Notes under the pieces: generated by a model
What the model was told of the DNA's origin: nothing
The model's input: only the letters and a program-made list of their open reading frames with translations
The model's database searches: none
Translations under genes and position numbers: made by a program
Source: a virus
Direction: 5' to 3' (one strand)
IMG/VR virus record: IMGVR_UViG_3300026097_000091
Span: 1 to 25,737 of that record
DNA length: 25,737 nucleotides
Shown: piece after piece, positions 6,837-16,900 of the stretch
How the letters are laid out: each line of letters opens with the position of its first letter
How positions within the stretch are numbered: position 1 is the first letter of the stretch

Positions 6837-8708
6837 ATGCCCCTTACCAAGCTCCAGTTCAAGCCGGGGATCAACCGGGAAGTTACCGCGTACACTAATG
6901 AGGGTGGGTGGAACGATGGAGATAAGGTCCGTTTCCGTTATGGCTTCCCGGAGAAGATTGGTGGCTGGGACAAGCTCGGTAACAACCAGTTCTTGGGTAA
7001 GGGCCGTGCAATGCACCCCTTTACCGACCTTGCCGGCACCGAGTTCACTGGACTAGGTACCGCATTTAAGTATTACATTCTCGAAGGCACGGGGTTCAAT
7101 GACATTACCCCTATCCGTGCGACATTTTCTAGCCCAGATACTGACAACTGCTTTGACACGACCGACGGCTCAACAACCGTCGTAGTTAATATCACGGCTC
7201 ACGGCGCGGAGACCGACGACTTTGTGATTTTCAGCGGCGCGGTTGCTGTGGGCGGTGTGCTTGCCGATGACTTAAACCAAGAATTCCAAGTCACGAGAAT
7301 CGACGCCAATAGTTTTAGCATTGTTGTAGACAACGCCGCAACGTCCACTGCCACAGGCGGTGGTACTTCGATTGAGGCAGAGTTTCAGATCAACACGGGT
7401 ATTGACCTTGTTGTCCCCGGCACAGGCTGGGGCGCGGGTACGTGGTCTCGCGGAACCTGGGGTTCGGCATCTTCTACTTCGATTATCACCGAGCAGCTCC
7501 GGCTGTGGACGCACGACAACTTTGGTGAAGACCTGTTGATTAACGTCCGTGACGGCGATATTTACTATTGGGATTCGTCAGCAAGTGTCCCCGGAGCTTT
7601 CCAGCGAGCACAAAAACTTTCTACGCTTGCGGGTGCCGACGGTTTTGCACCCACTATTGCCAAGAAAGTCTTGGTTTCTGACCGTGACCGGCACGTCATT
7701 GCGTTCGGCTGTGATCCGGTAGACAACCTTGGCGTGCAGGATCCACTGTTGATCCGGTTCTCAAATCAAGAAGATCCACTGGAATGGTTCCCGACAGCAA
7801 CCAACACTGCGGGCGACCTACGAATTGGTACGGGTTCCAAAATCGTCACTGCTGTCGAAACGCGGCAACAGGTACTGGTAATTACGGACGAATCAGTCCA
7901 CGCGATGCAGTACCTCGGACCGCCGTTCACCTTTGGTATTAACCAGATCTCAGAAAACACCACAATTATGGCGCCAAACGCAGCGATTGCGGTGGACGAT
8001 ACAGTGTTCTGGATGGGTGCTCGGGAGTTCTATGTGTACGCGGGTAACGTACAGCGCCTGCCTTGTACTGTTCGCGATTATGTCTTTAATGACTTTAACT
8101 ACGACCAGAAAGACAAGGTGTTTGCTGGCACTAACTCCTCGTTTGGTGAGGTGTGGTGGTTCTACCCATCCTCGTCCGCGACTGAGATCGACAGCTATGT
8201 TGTCTACAACTATTCGCAGCAGATCTGGTATTACGGCAAGTTGACCAGAACGGCTTGGGTTGATCGCGGAATTAACACCTTCCCGTTAGCCGCTGGTGTA
8301 GACGGTTATTTATACGAGCATGAGTCAGGCTGTTGCGACGGTAGCACCAATCCAAAGACACCGATCAATTCGTATATTGAGTCGAGCCCGATAGACATTG
8401 GCGACGGTGATCGGTTTGCATTTATCCGGCGTTTGATTCCAGACGTGACGTTTAGGGGTTCTACAGAAGAGGACGTGTCTGTAAACATGATCCTGAAGGC
8501 ACGCAACTTCCCAGGCGAAGCCTACAGAGATGATCAGGACGCCCTGATTACTCGATCAGCCACTATCCCTGTTGAACAGTACACTGATCAAGTTAATGTT
8601 CGGCTTCGTGGCCGATCTTTTGCAATGCGCGTAGAGTCTGACACTTTAGGAACAGCATGGAGGTTGGGTAGTCCCCGGGTAGATATCCGACAGGACGGTG
8701 GTCGATGA
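6837..8708 (+). CDS. P22 gp10-like tail hub / DNA-stabilisation protein, copy B
   Basis: A 623-residue protein of a family widespread in marine podoviruses. The N-terminus is diagnostic: LQFKPGINRE, NEGGWNDGDKVRFRYGFPEKIGGW. The core has propeller-like repeats (FGCDPVDNLGVQDPLLIRFS, VLVITDESVHAMQYLG, MAPNAAIAVDDTVFWMG, FAGTNSSFGEVWWFYP, YVVYNYSQQIWYYG). The C-terminus is beta-rich (NVRLRGRSFAMRVES, AWRLGSPRVDIRQDGGR), as in gp10-like proteins that seal the portal channel. About residues 108-183 form an inserted beta-rich domain (TTDGSTTVVVNITAHG, FSGAVAVGG) that resembles segments databases label as E1-FCCH-like; that label need not imply ubiquitin chemistry. It starts 7 bases after the chaperone-like gene and overlaps the next gene by 4 bases (ATGA). 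Confidence 0.7.
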   Translation: MPLTKLQFKPGINREVTAYTNEGGWNDGDKVRFRYGFPEKIGGWDKLGNNQFLGKGRAMHPFTDLAGTEFTGLGTAFKYYILEGTGFNDITPIRATFSSPDTDNCFDTTDGSTTVVVNITAHGAETDDFVIFSGAVAVGGVLADDLNQEFQVTRIDANSFSIVVDNAATSTATGGGTSIEAEFQINTGIDLVVPGTGWGAGTWSRGTWGSASSTSIITEQLRLWTHDNFGEDLLINVRDGDIYYWDSSASVPGAFQRAQKLSTLAGADGFAPTIAKKVLVSDRDRHVIAFGCDPVDNLGVQDPLLIRFSNQEDPLEWFPTATNTAGDLRIGTGSKIVTAVETRQQVLVITDESVHAMQYLGPPFTFGINQISENTTIMAPNAAIAVDDTVFWMGAREFYVYAGNVQRLPCTVRDYVFNDFNYDQKDKVFAGTNSSFGEVWWFYPSSSATEIDSYVVYNYSQQIWYYGKLTRTAWVDRGINTFPLAAGVDGYLYEHESGCCDGSTNPKTPINSYIESSPIDIGDGDRFAFIRRLIPDVTFRGSTEEDVSVNMILKARNFPGEAYRDDQDALITRSATIPVEQYTDQVNVRLRGRSFAMRVESDTLGTAWRLGSPRVDIRQDGGR

Positions 8709-9001
8709 GCCGTAATCTTGTCCGCCCGTATTTCCCTATCCCTCCGCAAGAGTATGATCAGGAATACTTTGCAGAAGTCATTCGGTCGTTCTCCACATAT
8801 GTAAACCAACAACAAAATCCTGGAGAAGGCCGTAACACATTTATTGTGCTAACCGACGTTCAAGAGAACGATCAAGGTCTTGAGGTTGGAGCAGTCTTTC
8901 AACAAGACGGCTTCCTAAAAATTACTCGGGCTAACGTTCCGCATCTAGCTGGTGTATCATCTACAGGAGCTATTGGTAGCGTTACCGTAACAACATCATA
9001 G
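8705..9001 (+). CDS. Conserved small virion-associated protein, function unknown
   Basis: A 98-residue protein starting MSRNLVRPYFPIPP, with a helical middle (QEYFAEVIRSFSTYVNQQQNPGEG) and a beta-rich, Gly/Ser/Thr-rich end (GVSSTGAIGSVTVTTS). I recognise the pattern from marine podoviruses, where a similar protein follows the gp10-like gene, but no function is known to me. The ATGA overlap with the hub gene suggests translational coupling and a shared structural role, for example a hub-associated or fibre-docking subunit. There is no signal peptide and no Cys. Confidence 0.6.
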   Translation: MSRNLVRPYFPIPPQEYDQEYFAEVIRSFSTYVNQQQNPGEGRNTFIVLTDVQENDQGLEVGAVFQQDGFLKITRANVPHLAGVSSTGAIGSVTVTTS

Positions 9002-9013
9002 AGGATACGCCGT

Positions 9014-10576
9014 ATGGCAATGTCAATGGCAGATATTGAAAAACAGATTCCGCAGGGCGCTCCTCCTGCTCCGATGCCTGCCGCATCGATGCCTGCTTCA
9101 CGGCCCACGGACATGATGGGTGGTATTGGTGCGCTTCCAGTAGAAGTTATGCAAGAGACTGAGGTCGAGGCTGGCGGCATTGGTGACGTTCAATCAGCGG
9201 TTGAGTTAGTACGTTCTTTTGGTCGAGAAACAGACCAAGTATTGGCGCATTTAAGCCCTGATGAAATGGTCGTGCCTAAAGAAATTTTAGAATCTAACCC
9301 ACAGATTAAAGAGCTTATCTTTGCAGAAATGCGGATGATGGGTATCGAAGAGCCTGAGCGTTACGTTGCGGGTTCTGGTTTAAACTCAATCAACCCCGAC
9401 ACCGGCCTACCTGAGTTTTTCTTGAAAAAGGTTTTTAAAGGCATTAAGGGCGTAGTCAAATCTGTCGGTAAAGTAATTAAGAAAGTTGCTCCGGTTGTTT
9501 TGCCTATCGCGTTTACAATGATGGGCCTCGGACCTGTTTATGCTGGAGCCTTGGGCTCTGGCCTTGGCACGTTGGTGCAGGGCGGAGATTTAAAAGACGC
9601 GTTTAAGTCAGCCTTGATTGGCGGTGCAGTAGGCGGCATAAGCTCAGGAGTTTCTTCTAAGTTAAGCGGCGGCACCTTTATGGGTGGCGTTAAGGGCGCG
9701 GTTGCCGACCCATCTGGAAGATTTAGTCAAGCTTTGTCTAACGTTAGGTCAGGTACGCCGTTTGCTGGGTATACCCCACCGTCGGGTGCGGCAGCTTCTC
9801 AGTCGGCAACTTCTTCAGCAAGACCTCCGGCTAGGATCACTCCGTCTACTACTACACAGGCGGCAACAGCTAACATGCCTAGCGACACATTACTTCTTGA
9901 TTCGTCTGGCAACCTAGTTACAGATCCTTCAGCAATTACGCAACCCACTTTGTACGATCAGACAATTGGTAAAGCGACAGATGTGTACAACCAGTATTTG
10001 TCTCCGTCTCGTGGTATGCCTTCGCAAACAGAGCTTTTGAATAAGGCAGGGCAGATTAGAACGGCGGCGGCTTCTGCAGGTACACCTATTTCTGGAGACA
10101 AGGCTCTTGAGATGGCTACTAAGGAGCTGAGCCCAGGAATTGTTTCGCAATATGCTCCTTTGGCAGCAGTAGGAACAGGAATCATGGCTGCCGCAGGCGG
10201 TTTTGAAACTCCTGACGTCAAACCTTATGATGCGTTTGAAGGACAAACGCGTTACTTTGACATGACTCCCGAGGAGCGGGCGCAGTATCAAGTCGGTACG
10301 ACCCGCGTTACACGGCCCACGTACAACTACATGGTCCGGAGTCCATATGTTCGTCAAGCCGCCGCAGGTGGTGAAATGACTCGACAGAACTTCCCTCGTC
10401 GAAATGGCTTTATAGCTGGACCGGGGACAGAAACCTCAGACGATATTCCTGCAATGTTGTCCGACGGAGAATTTGTGTTGACCGCTAAAGCTGTGCGTGG
10501 CGCAGGTAATGGCGATCGGCAACGTGGCGTAGCTAATTTGTACGACATGATGCGCAGTTTTGAAAGGATGGCGTAA
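9014..10576 (+). CDS. Putative internal virion/ejection protein (520 aa)
   Basis: Ribosome site GAGGA at 9001-9005, 8 bases before the ATG. The N-terminus is Met/Pro/Ala-rich. Residues about 140-215 are a basic helix (FKGIKGVVKSVGKVIKKV) followed by hydrophobic Gly/Ala-zipper segments (VVLPIAFTMMGLGPVYAGAL; LIGGAVGGISSGV), which look membrane-active. A 19-residue motif occurs twice: residues 74-92 and 476-494, both D-x-[VI]-x-A-x-L-S-x-x-E-x-V. The C-terminal copy resembles the LSxGEFV motif near the ends of tape-measure and minor virion proteins. A Ser/Thr/Ala-rich linker lies between. Placed in a run of four large virion genes, it is a candidate DNA-ejection protein comparable in role to P22 gp7/16/20 or T7 gp14-16; no homology to those is claimed. 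Confidence 0.5.
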   Translation: MAMSMADIEKQIPQGAPPAPMPAASMPASRPTDMMGGIGALPVEVMQETEVEAGGIGDVQSAVELVRSFGRETDQVLAHLSPDEMVVPKEILESNPQIKELIFAEMRMMGIEEPERYVAGSGLNSINPDTGLPEFFLKKVFKGIKGVVKSVGKVIKKVAPVVLPIAFTMMGLGPVYAGALGSGLGTLVQGGDLKDAFKSALIGGAVGGISSGVSSKLSGGTFMGGVKGAVADPSGRFSQALSNVRSGTPFAGYTPPSGAAASQSATSSARPPARITPSTTTQAATANMPSDTLLLDSSGNLVTDPSAITQPTLYDQTIGKATDVYNQYLSPSRGMPSQTELLNKAGQIRTAAASAGTPISGDKALEMATKELSPGIVSQYAPLAAVGTGIMAAAGGFETPDVKPYDAFEGQTRYFDMTPEERAQYQVGTTRVTRPTYNYMVRSPYVRQAAAGGEMTRQNFPRRNGFIAGPGTETSDDIPAMLSDGEFVLTAKAVRGAGNGDRQRGVANLYDMMRSFERMA

Positions 10577-11616
10577 TGGCTGATACTACAACCACCCAGA
10601 TAGTTCAAGAATCTCCCGATATCGAGGCGTATCGCCTCGGGTTATTGCAATCCGCTAAAGGTTTGTTGCCCGGAGAAGGTGAGACCTATCAAGCTCTTCC
10701 CGGTTACCAAGTCGCGGGGATGGACCCTTTAACAAGTAAAGCGGCAGCTCTTGGCGAGCTTGGGGTTGGTTCGTATTTACCCTTCATTGAAAATGCTTCT
10801 GAAGCATTAACCGCGGGTCAAACTCAAATACAGCAGGGCGCTATGCCTGCTTTGGCGACCGCCTCCTTAATGGCAGAGCAGGCGCAACCTTATATTTCTG
10901 CAGGCACAGGACGATTTGACCCGTCTCAAGTGTCTCGGTTCATGGACCCGTATTTAGATGACGTTGTTGATACACAGCTTGCTGAGATACAACGGCTCGC
11001 GGACCTCCAAAAGGTTAACGCTGCCGGCAGTGCTGTAGGTGCGGGAGCTTTTGGTGGTAGCCGTAGCGCAGTTCAGCGAGCTGAGATTGACAGGAACGCT
11101 TTAGCAGAAGCGGCTAAAACAGGCGCGGCGTTGCGATCGACTGGTTACAACCAAGCTATGCAGGCGGCGCAGCAAGCCTTTGAAGCACAAAAAGCGCGTA
11201 ATCTTCAGGCCGCACAGCAGCAGTCTACATTAGGCCAGGGGCTGGGAAGTTTAGCGGCGCAAGCAGGACAGTTCGGCACACAGCTTGGTCAGCTTGGTCT
11301 TCAGCAGGCAAGTCTGGGCGAGCTTCAGTCTAATTTGTCTACGGGCGATATTCAGAACTTAATCAACCTTGGCGGTATGCGTCAGCAACAGCAGCAGAAT
11401 ATTCTGGAAGCACAACGTCAGACAGAGCTGCAAGATTACTATCAGCCATACCAAGGTATTTCGTTCTTGTCCGACATTTATGCTAAGACGCCTTCGTCAC
11501 AGCAAACTATTTCAGTAGGCACATCGCCCGCCGTATCTCCATTCCAGCAAGTGGCTGGTTTAGGTATTGCCGGTTTGGCCGCCGCCTCGGGTGCACAAAA
11601 CGCAGGATTGTTCTAA
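10576..11616 (+). CDS. Putative internal virion protein, Gln/Ala-rich helical (346 aa)
   Basis: Start ATG overlaps the previous TAA by one base, with AAGGATGG upstream. The body is almost wholly helical and rich in Gln and Ala. Two motifs are characteristic of a marine phage structural family: FMDPYLDDVVDTQLAEIQR (residues 122-140) and GAFGGSRSAVQRAEIDRN (157-174). They are followed by a long amphipathic repeat (QAMQAAQQAFEAQKARNLQA; GTQLGQLGLQQASLGELQ) likely to form coiled coils. The C-terminal 40 residues are Ser/Thr/Pro- and then Gly/Ala-rich (VAGLGIAGLAAASG), a possible membrane-interacting tail. Composition and context fit a protein that multimerises inside the capsid or in the ejection channel. 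Function is inferred. Confidence 0.5.
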   Translation: MADTTTTQIVQESPDIEAYRLGLLQSAKGLLPGEGETYQALPGYQVAGMDPLTSKAAALGELGVGSYLPFIENASEALTAGQTQIQQGAMPALATASLMAEQAQPYISAGTGRFDPSQVSRFMDPYLDDVVDTQLAEIQRLADLQKVNAAGSAVGAGAFGGSRSAVQRAEIDRNALAEAAKTGAALRSTGYNQAMQAAQQAFEAQKARNLQAAQQQSTLGQGLGSLAAQAGQFGTQLGQLGLQQASLGELQSNLSTGDIQNLINLGGMRQQQQQNILEAQRQTELQDYYQPYQGISFLSDIYAKTPSSQQTISVGTSPAVSPFQQVAGLGIAGLAAASGAQNAGLF

Positions 11617-13907
11617 TGAACGTAATGAAGCGACCTCTATTCCGTCAAATGGGCGGCCCTGCAACGCCGGGTCCTCAAGACATGATGCAGCAAGCACAGA
11701 TGGAAGGTGCAGGAGTAGCGCAGCTTTTGCCTGAAGTAGAAAAAGCAGTGGCAGAACGGTCACAAGGCATTGGTGCGCAATACGCTGAAGAAATGATGGG
11801 CAAGTTAGATACTGCCGAAGACTTTAAGACCGTGATCGATGCTGTTCGAGGTAACGAAAAGCCGATCGATATGCGTTACCAAGAGCTGGCTTCTTATGTA
11901 GGACCAGAAGACGCCCGCCAGACTCCTGAGTCTGTCCTTGCGATGGTTCAACCTACAATCATGATGACTGAAGAAGGTGCGATGGATTCTGGCATTGGCG
12001 ATTTAATGCAGAATCTTACGTCTCAGGTTGACATGGAGTTTGGGGACGGTGCACCCACGGCAATGGGCCAAGGCGTCGGATCGATGCTTGGTGCGGGCCA
12101 GCCCGTGCAAGGGTTTAGAACCGGTGGATATGTTCAAAAAATGAATCAGGGCGGGGCGCCTGCAAACGTAAACGATCCCGTCCTTAATGAAGCGTTTTAC
12201 ATGGCAAATCGTTTAAAGCCAGGGTATGGCGGTCAAACACCTCTTCCGGGTACAACGCCCGCGGCGACGGCTCCTCAACTCCCTTCGTTAGAAACTTTGT
12301 ACGAAAAAAGTTTACCGATGTACCAAAAAATCTTAGGTACAGATCAAGGTCAAAAGGACTTATCTAAAGCAAACATCATGTTTGACATTGCTCGTCGAGG
12401 CTTATCGTATGCCGGAGGAGTCAACCCAGACACCGGACAAAGTATGGCGGGATCGTCTCCTGTAGCGCAATTTGCACAAGCAGCGGCAAGCCTACCCACC
12501 ACCGTTTCTACGGAGTTAGCTAAACGAAGTCAGCAAGATCAAGCCGTTAAGTTAGCTGCTTTGCAAGGAGCGCAGGGACAATATCAAGCTCGATTAAAGT
12601 CTGCGTTAGAAACTTTTGAGCTGGGAGAAGGGGAAACTCTTTTTAACGCTCAAGGAGAGGTGATTGCAGAAGGCAAAGACAAGCCTAAAAAGCCAATCGT
12701 CGCGGCCCCCGGATCACAGATTAGAGATCCAGACGACCCAACAAGGCTTATTGCTACGGTCCCGGCCAAACCTGCAAAGCCGAATATACAGTTTCTTGTG
12801 ACTCCAGACGGGGTTAATTCAGAGCCTTTTGATTTGAACGACCCCGTACAAAAAGCGGCGGCGTTGGCTCTTTTAGAAAACGACCCTAACTTTAAAGGCG
12901 CGTATTTTGATGCAACGCCTTCTTTTAGTCCTAATCAAGAAGACACAAACTTTGTAATTAACAAAGAACGTTTGGGTCGTATTAAAGACGGCACTGCTTC
13001 TGAAGACGAACTTATTAGGTTTCAACAATTGGCCGGCGAAATTTATGCCAGTGGCACAAAAGAAGTCACCGGGGCGGACGGACAGACAAAATTAGTTAAA
13101 AAGCCAGCGACGCCAATGCCACAACAAGTTGCGGACGTGTTAAAGGTTAAATTCCCGGATCTTTATAACAGCATTCAAAGGGATGCTGGAGCTATTATCG
13201 ACCCTCGGGTATGGCAGCCTTCTCTTGGAGAAAACAATATAGATGGCGCAGAAAGCTACGCTGAGACAGCCGACCCAATCGCGTATCAGTTAGGCATGAC
13301 TGTATACATGCCGTGGGAACAAGGTGGCCAGCCTCCTATAGAAGGGGATCAAATTTTCCCTCAATATGACTTTAGTAAAGCGGTGGGCTTCCCAGGGTTT
13401 TACAACCAAGTTAGTAACACCGTAGTGGATTTATTTACGGATCGGTTAGCAGATCCAGAAGCTGCGTCTGCGTTAGAAACAATGAACAGTGTTTTAGTAG
13501 ACTTGGATCAATTAGCGATTCAAAGCTTCCCCGGTCGTCCTCCGGTAAGTTATTTAGAAACTTTCCGTCTTTTGAACCCAGAGCCCGGTAAGTTGTTTGT
13601 AGGTAACGCGGCCAACGCAGCTAAGATAGATAAGCTGGTAAATAAAATTAAGTCTATGGAAATAGATTTGATGAGAAGAGCTTACGGCCCACTTCCTATT
13701 AAACAAAAACAGGAAGCACAATCTGGCTTGCTTGGATTAAGACCTATTCTTGCCCGAGCCATTATCATTCGTAATGGACTGCAGGAAGCAAAAGCTCAAA
13801 GTAAGAAGATAGATGCGGGCGAGTCGGTTCCGCCTAGAAGTCAGGTAGATTTTTCAGGAAGCTCTACTTCGGACAATTTGCTTCTTAGACACATGAATAC
13901 GCAATAA
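11616..13907 (+). CDS. Putative internal virion protein (763 aa)
   Basis: Start ATG overlaps the previous TAA by one base. The N-terminal segment (KRPLFRQMGGPA), the block MRYQELASYVGPEDARQTPE, then SVLAMVQPTIMMTEEGAMDS, and a Gly-rich FRTGGYVQKMNQGG at residues 167-180 are a combination I know from pelagiphage and other marine podovirus structural genes. The middle has a helical domain (LETLYEKSLPMYQKILG; ANIMFDIARRGLSYAGG). The C-terminal half is mixed and carries VWQPSLGENN and ALETMNSVLVDLDQLAIQ. There is no catalytic motif, signal peptide or convincing transmembrane helix. It lies between two other large virion genes, so it is probably part of the same internal or ejected complex. Specific role unknown. 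Confidence 0.5.
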   Translation: MNVMKRPLFRQMGGPATPGPQDMMQQAQMEGAGVAQLLPEVEKAVAERSQGIGAQYAEEMMGKLDTAEDFKTVIDAVRGNEKPIDMRYQELASYVGPEDARQTPESVLAMVQPTIMMTEEGAMDSGIGDLMQNLTSQVDMEFGDGAPTAMGQGVGSMLGAGQPVQGFRTGGYVQKMNQGGAPANVNDPVLNEAFYMANRLKPGYGGQTPLPGTTPAATAPQLPSLETLYEKSLPMYQKILGTDQGQKDLSKANIMFDIARRGLSYAGGVNPDTGQSMAGSSPVAQFAQAAASLPTTVSTELAKRSQQDQAVKLAALQGAQGQYQARLKSALETFELGEGETLFNAQGEVIAEGKDKPKKPIVAAPGSQIRDPDDPTRLIATVPAKPAKPNIQFLVTPDGVNSEPFDLNDPVQKAAALALLENDPNFKGAYFDATPSFSPNQEDTNFVINKERLGRIKDGTASEDELIRFQQLAGEIYASGTKEVTGADGQTKLVKKPATPMPQQVADVLKVKFPDLYNSIQRDAGAIIDPRVWQPSLGENNIDGAESYAETADPIAYQLGMTVYMPWEQGGQPPIEGDQIFPQYDFSKAVGFPGFYNQVSNTVVDLFTDRLADPEAASALETMNSVLVDLDQLAIQSFPGRPPVSYLETFRLLNPEPGKLFVGNAANAAKIDKLVNKIKSMEIDLMRRAYGPLPIKQKQEAQSGLLGLRPILARAIIIRNGLQEAKAQSKKIDAGESVPPRSQVDFSGSSTSDNLLLRHMNTQ

Positions 13908-13916
13908 GGGGGCTTT

Positions 13917-16900
13917 GTGGCGGATCAAGACAACACCTTGTTTGGCATATCTTTTGACCCAATAGCCTCGGAAAGAGCGGCGGACGTTGCTCTACCTAAC
14001 TTTGGGGAAGAGCTGTTAAATGCGGAAGAGACTCCGGCAGAGACTCCATTCCCTCAGTACGACGTTAACATCAACACCTACCTCAAAGAATCCGGCGAAC
14101 AAGGTATGGACAAAACTCAAGCTACGCGTAATTTAGCGCGTTCCTTGGTAGATCTTGCTCGTCAGGACCCTCAGTTTGAGCAATACGACATTAACTGGGA
14201 CGGGGTGGCTCAAGAAGATCCCAACGAAATTATCCGCACTCTAGTAAAGAACGTGCGTCCCGGCGGAGAAAAAGCCGAAATTGCGGCAGAAGAATTTACC
14301 GAAGGTCTTATGCGTGGGGCACCCTCGTTATATGCGGGGACTAAAGGAGCAGTAACATTAGCTCCTCTTGGGGCTCCGGCAGGTCCTTTAGGTGTACTAA
14401 CAATGGGGGCTCTCGGATTTGTAACAGGCTCTGTTCTTGGGTATACCGCAGGAGATTTGGTTGTAGATGCCTTAACGCCAGAAAACCTCAAGAATCAACA
14501 AGTTGCGCCAGAAGATCAGTTTACGGCTAATTTTTTTAGGAGCACCGGTGAGTTTATTCCCGGACTTGGCTTGCGTTCTTTTGCGAAGCCTGGTGCAGAG
14601 TGGATTAGCGGGCAGGTGTTAAAAGATTTAAATAAAAAAGCTTTGGATCTTAAAGACGGTAAAGGCATTGTCAATCGTATAAATCGGATTACGACGGGCG
14701 GACAAAAAGTAGGCGGCAAAGTTTTACAGTTTGGCGAGCGTGTAGAAAAATCTTTAGCGAATAATAAAGACAAACTAAGCAGTTATACCGGGGATATTGC
14801 GGCCATTGAGCTGGCTGCGTTAGGCGGAGCTATTGCAGATGAAGCCAAGCCGGGGGACCCTTTGTGGAAATTCACAGGGGAAATTGCAGGCGGATTTGCT
14901 CCGGCGCTAGTCCCTTATAAATTTACTTACGGCTTACTTGAAAAAACAGCGGGTACGATTAAAGGCTTAACCACAAGTCGGTTTACAGAAGCAGGTCGTC
15001 GTAAATCTGTAGCAACCGACACCATCGCAAAATCTGCCGAAGAAAAAATGGCGGAAGGTCTGGACATCAATGAAGCTTTCGCTTTCTTAGATGACCAAAT
15101 GATCAAATACCGCTCTGCGGTAGACGCTGCAAAAGAAGCCGGGGAAATACCCCCAACTCTTGCGCAGGTCAGTGATATTGAGCACTTGCAAAAAATTACG
15201 CAACAAATTGCAGAAAACAACTCTTTGCTTAGTACGCAGGCTAAAGCGTCTGCGGACGAAGTTATTTCAAAGAACATCGAAATACTTTCTGATTTATTTG
15301 AAGCCAGCAAAGTGGACCCCGAAGCAGCTCGCTTGTACTTACAGCTTCAGGAAGAGTTTTATGGAAACATGCTGGACACCCTGCTTGCTCAGGAATCTAT
15401 CCGAGTCACCGAACGCTTAAATAACACGCAGGCCGCGGCAGGCGAAACGACCACTGACATGACGGGCGAAGCTGTCGCAGATATGTTGAACAGAGTTTTC
15501 CGCACGGCGCGTGAAGAAGAAGCCATTCTTTGGAACCGCGTAGATCCAAATCAAGAACAAGTTGTGTCCGGGTCTAACCTTTCTGAGCAGTTCCAAAAAA
15601 TTCAACAAGGACTTATTGAAGGCGAGACGTTAAACCCTATTTTAGCAGGCGTTCCACAAAAGCTGTCTGATGAAACGGGTTCTTTAGCCGGTCCTTCTAT
15701 TGAAACTTTGAAGGAAGCGCGTGAAGAAGTAGGACGGCTGTCAAACGAAGTCTCTAAGATTATTGAGCGCAACCCCAGGGCTTCTGCAGAGTTTGATAAC
15801 GCTTTGGATCAATTGCGGTATGTATCCCCAGAAGGTAACCGCGACCCACGGACCATGAATCTTGGCCTAGCCGACTTTGATAACCAAGCCTCTGAAGCGG
15901 CGCAAGTTGCACAATATTTAGAAGCTCGTTTGGCGAAATTAGGGACGAAAGGTGTAGATGCTCGTACTCGTAAGGGTATGGAAGGCGCTTTACGAATCGC
16001 TCAGTTGAAGCAGTCACAGGAAGCGGCCAAAAGCACTGTTCAAGCAAACAGCCCCGAAGGATTGCCTTTAGCTCCTACAACAGTAGGAGAGTTAGTTCGT
16101 TATCGAAGCAAGATGTTGAAACTGGCTCGTCAAAAATCACCGGATGTAAACGAAGCGGAAACGGCCTATTACGCTAAAAAATTAGCGGATGCTGCTTTAG
16201 AAGATCTTAATCAGTCCGGGGTAACGGGCATCGAATATGAATCGGCACGAGCGTTTTCTCGTGTTTTAAACGATCGGTTTAAACGCAGCTTTGTTGGAAA
16301 CGTCATTGGTTCAAAAGCTAGTGGAGAGGCGAAGATTTCTCCTGAGCTGGTGACGAAGAAGATGCTGACCGGAGAAGGCACGCAAGTTGCCTTGAATATT
16401 CGGCAGACAGAAGACGCAATCAAGTTTTTGTTAGAGCAGAACCCAGAAAAATACGGCGACTTGGTAACCGAAAGTCTTAATACCTTGCGCACGCAAGAAG
16501 ATGCTTTCATGCGTATTGCTCTGTCAAACATCGTTGACGAAGAAACCGGACTTGTTACAGCGTCTAAATTAAACACGTTTTTGAACAATCAAGCGGTGCA
16601 AACTGTTTTAAAGAACAACCCGGCGCTTCGATCTGATCTACAAGACCTGCGCAGTGCGCAACGTGTAGTTGACAGCATGTCTGGCCCTCGGCCAACGAAT
16701 GACAGTGCTAAAGAATTAAGCGACATGAAAGCGTTTGTAAAAATGTTTACGGATCGCGAAGACGGGCCCACGGCCCTTGATTCTTATATCGGCACTCCCG
16801 AAAAACGCCCCGACGCCCCTGCGGAAAACTTGCAAAAATTGGCGCAACTTGTCGTCAAACGAAACAAGCAAGTTGAAGGTTCTCAAAAAGCGATTGATGA

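Noticed and set aside
6414-7016. Minus-strand open frame of 200 codons
   Set aside because: Lies across two well-supported plus-strand genes with good motifs; no recognisable domain.
9929-10357. Minus-strand open frame of 142 codons, Arg/Cys-rich
   Set aside because: Composition typical of a shadow frame, and inside the 520-aa virion gene.
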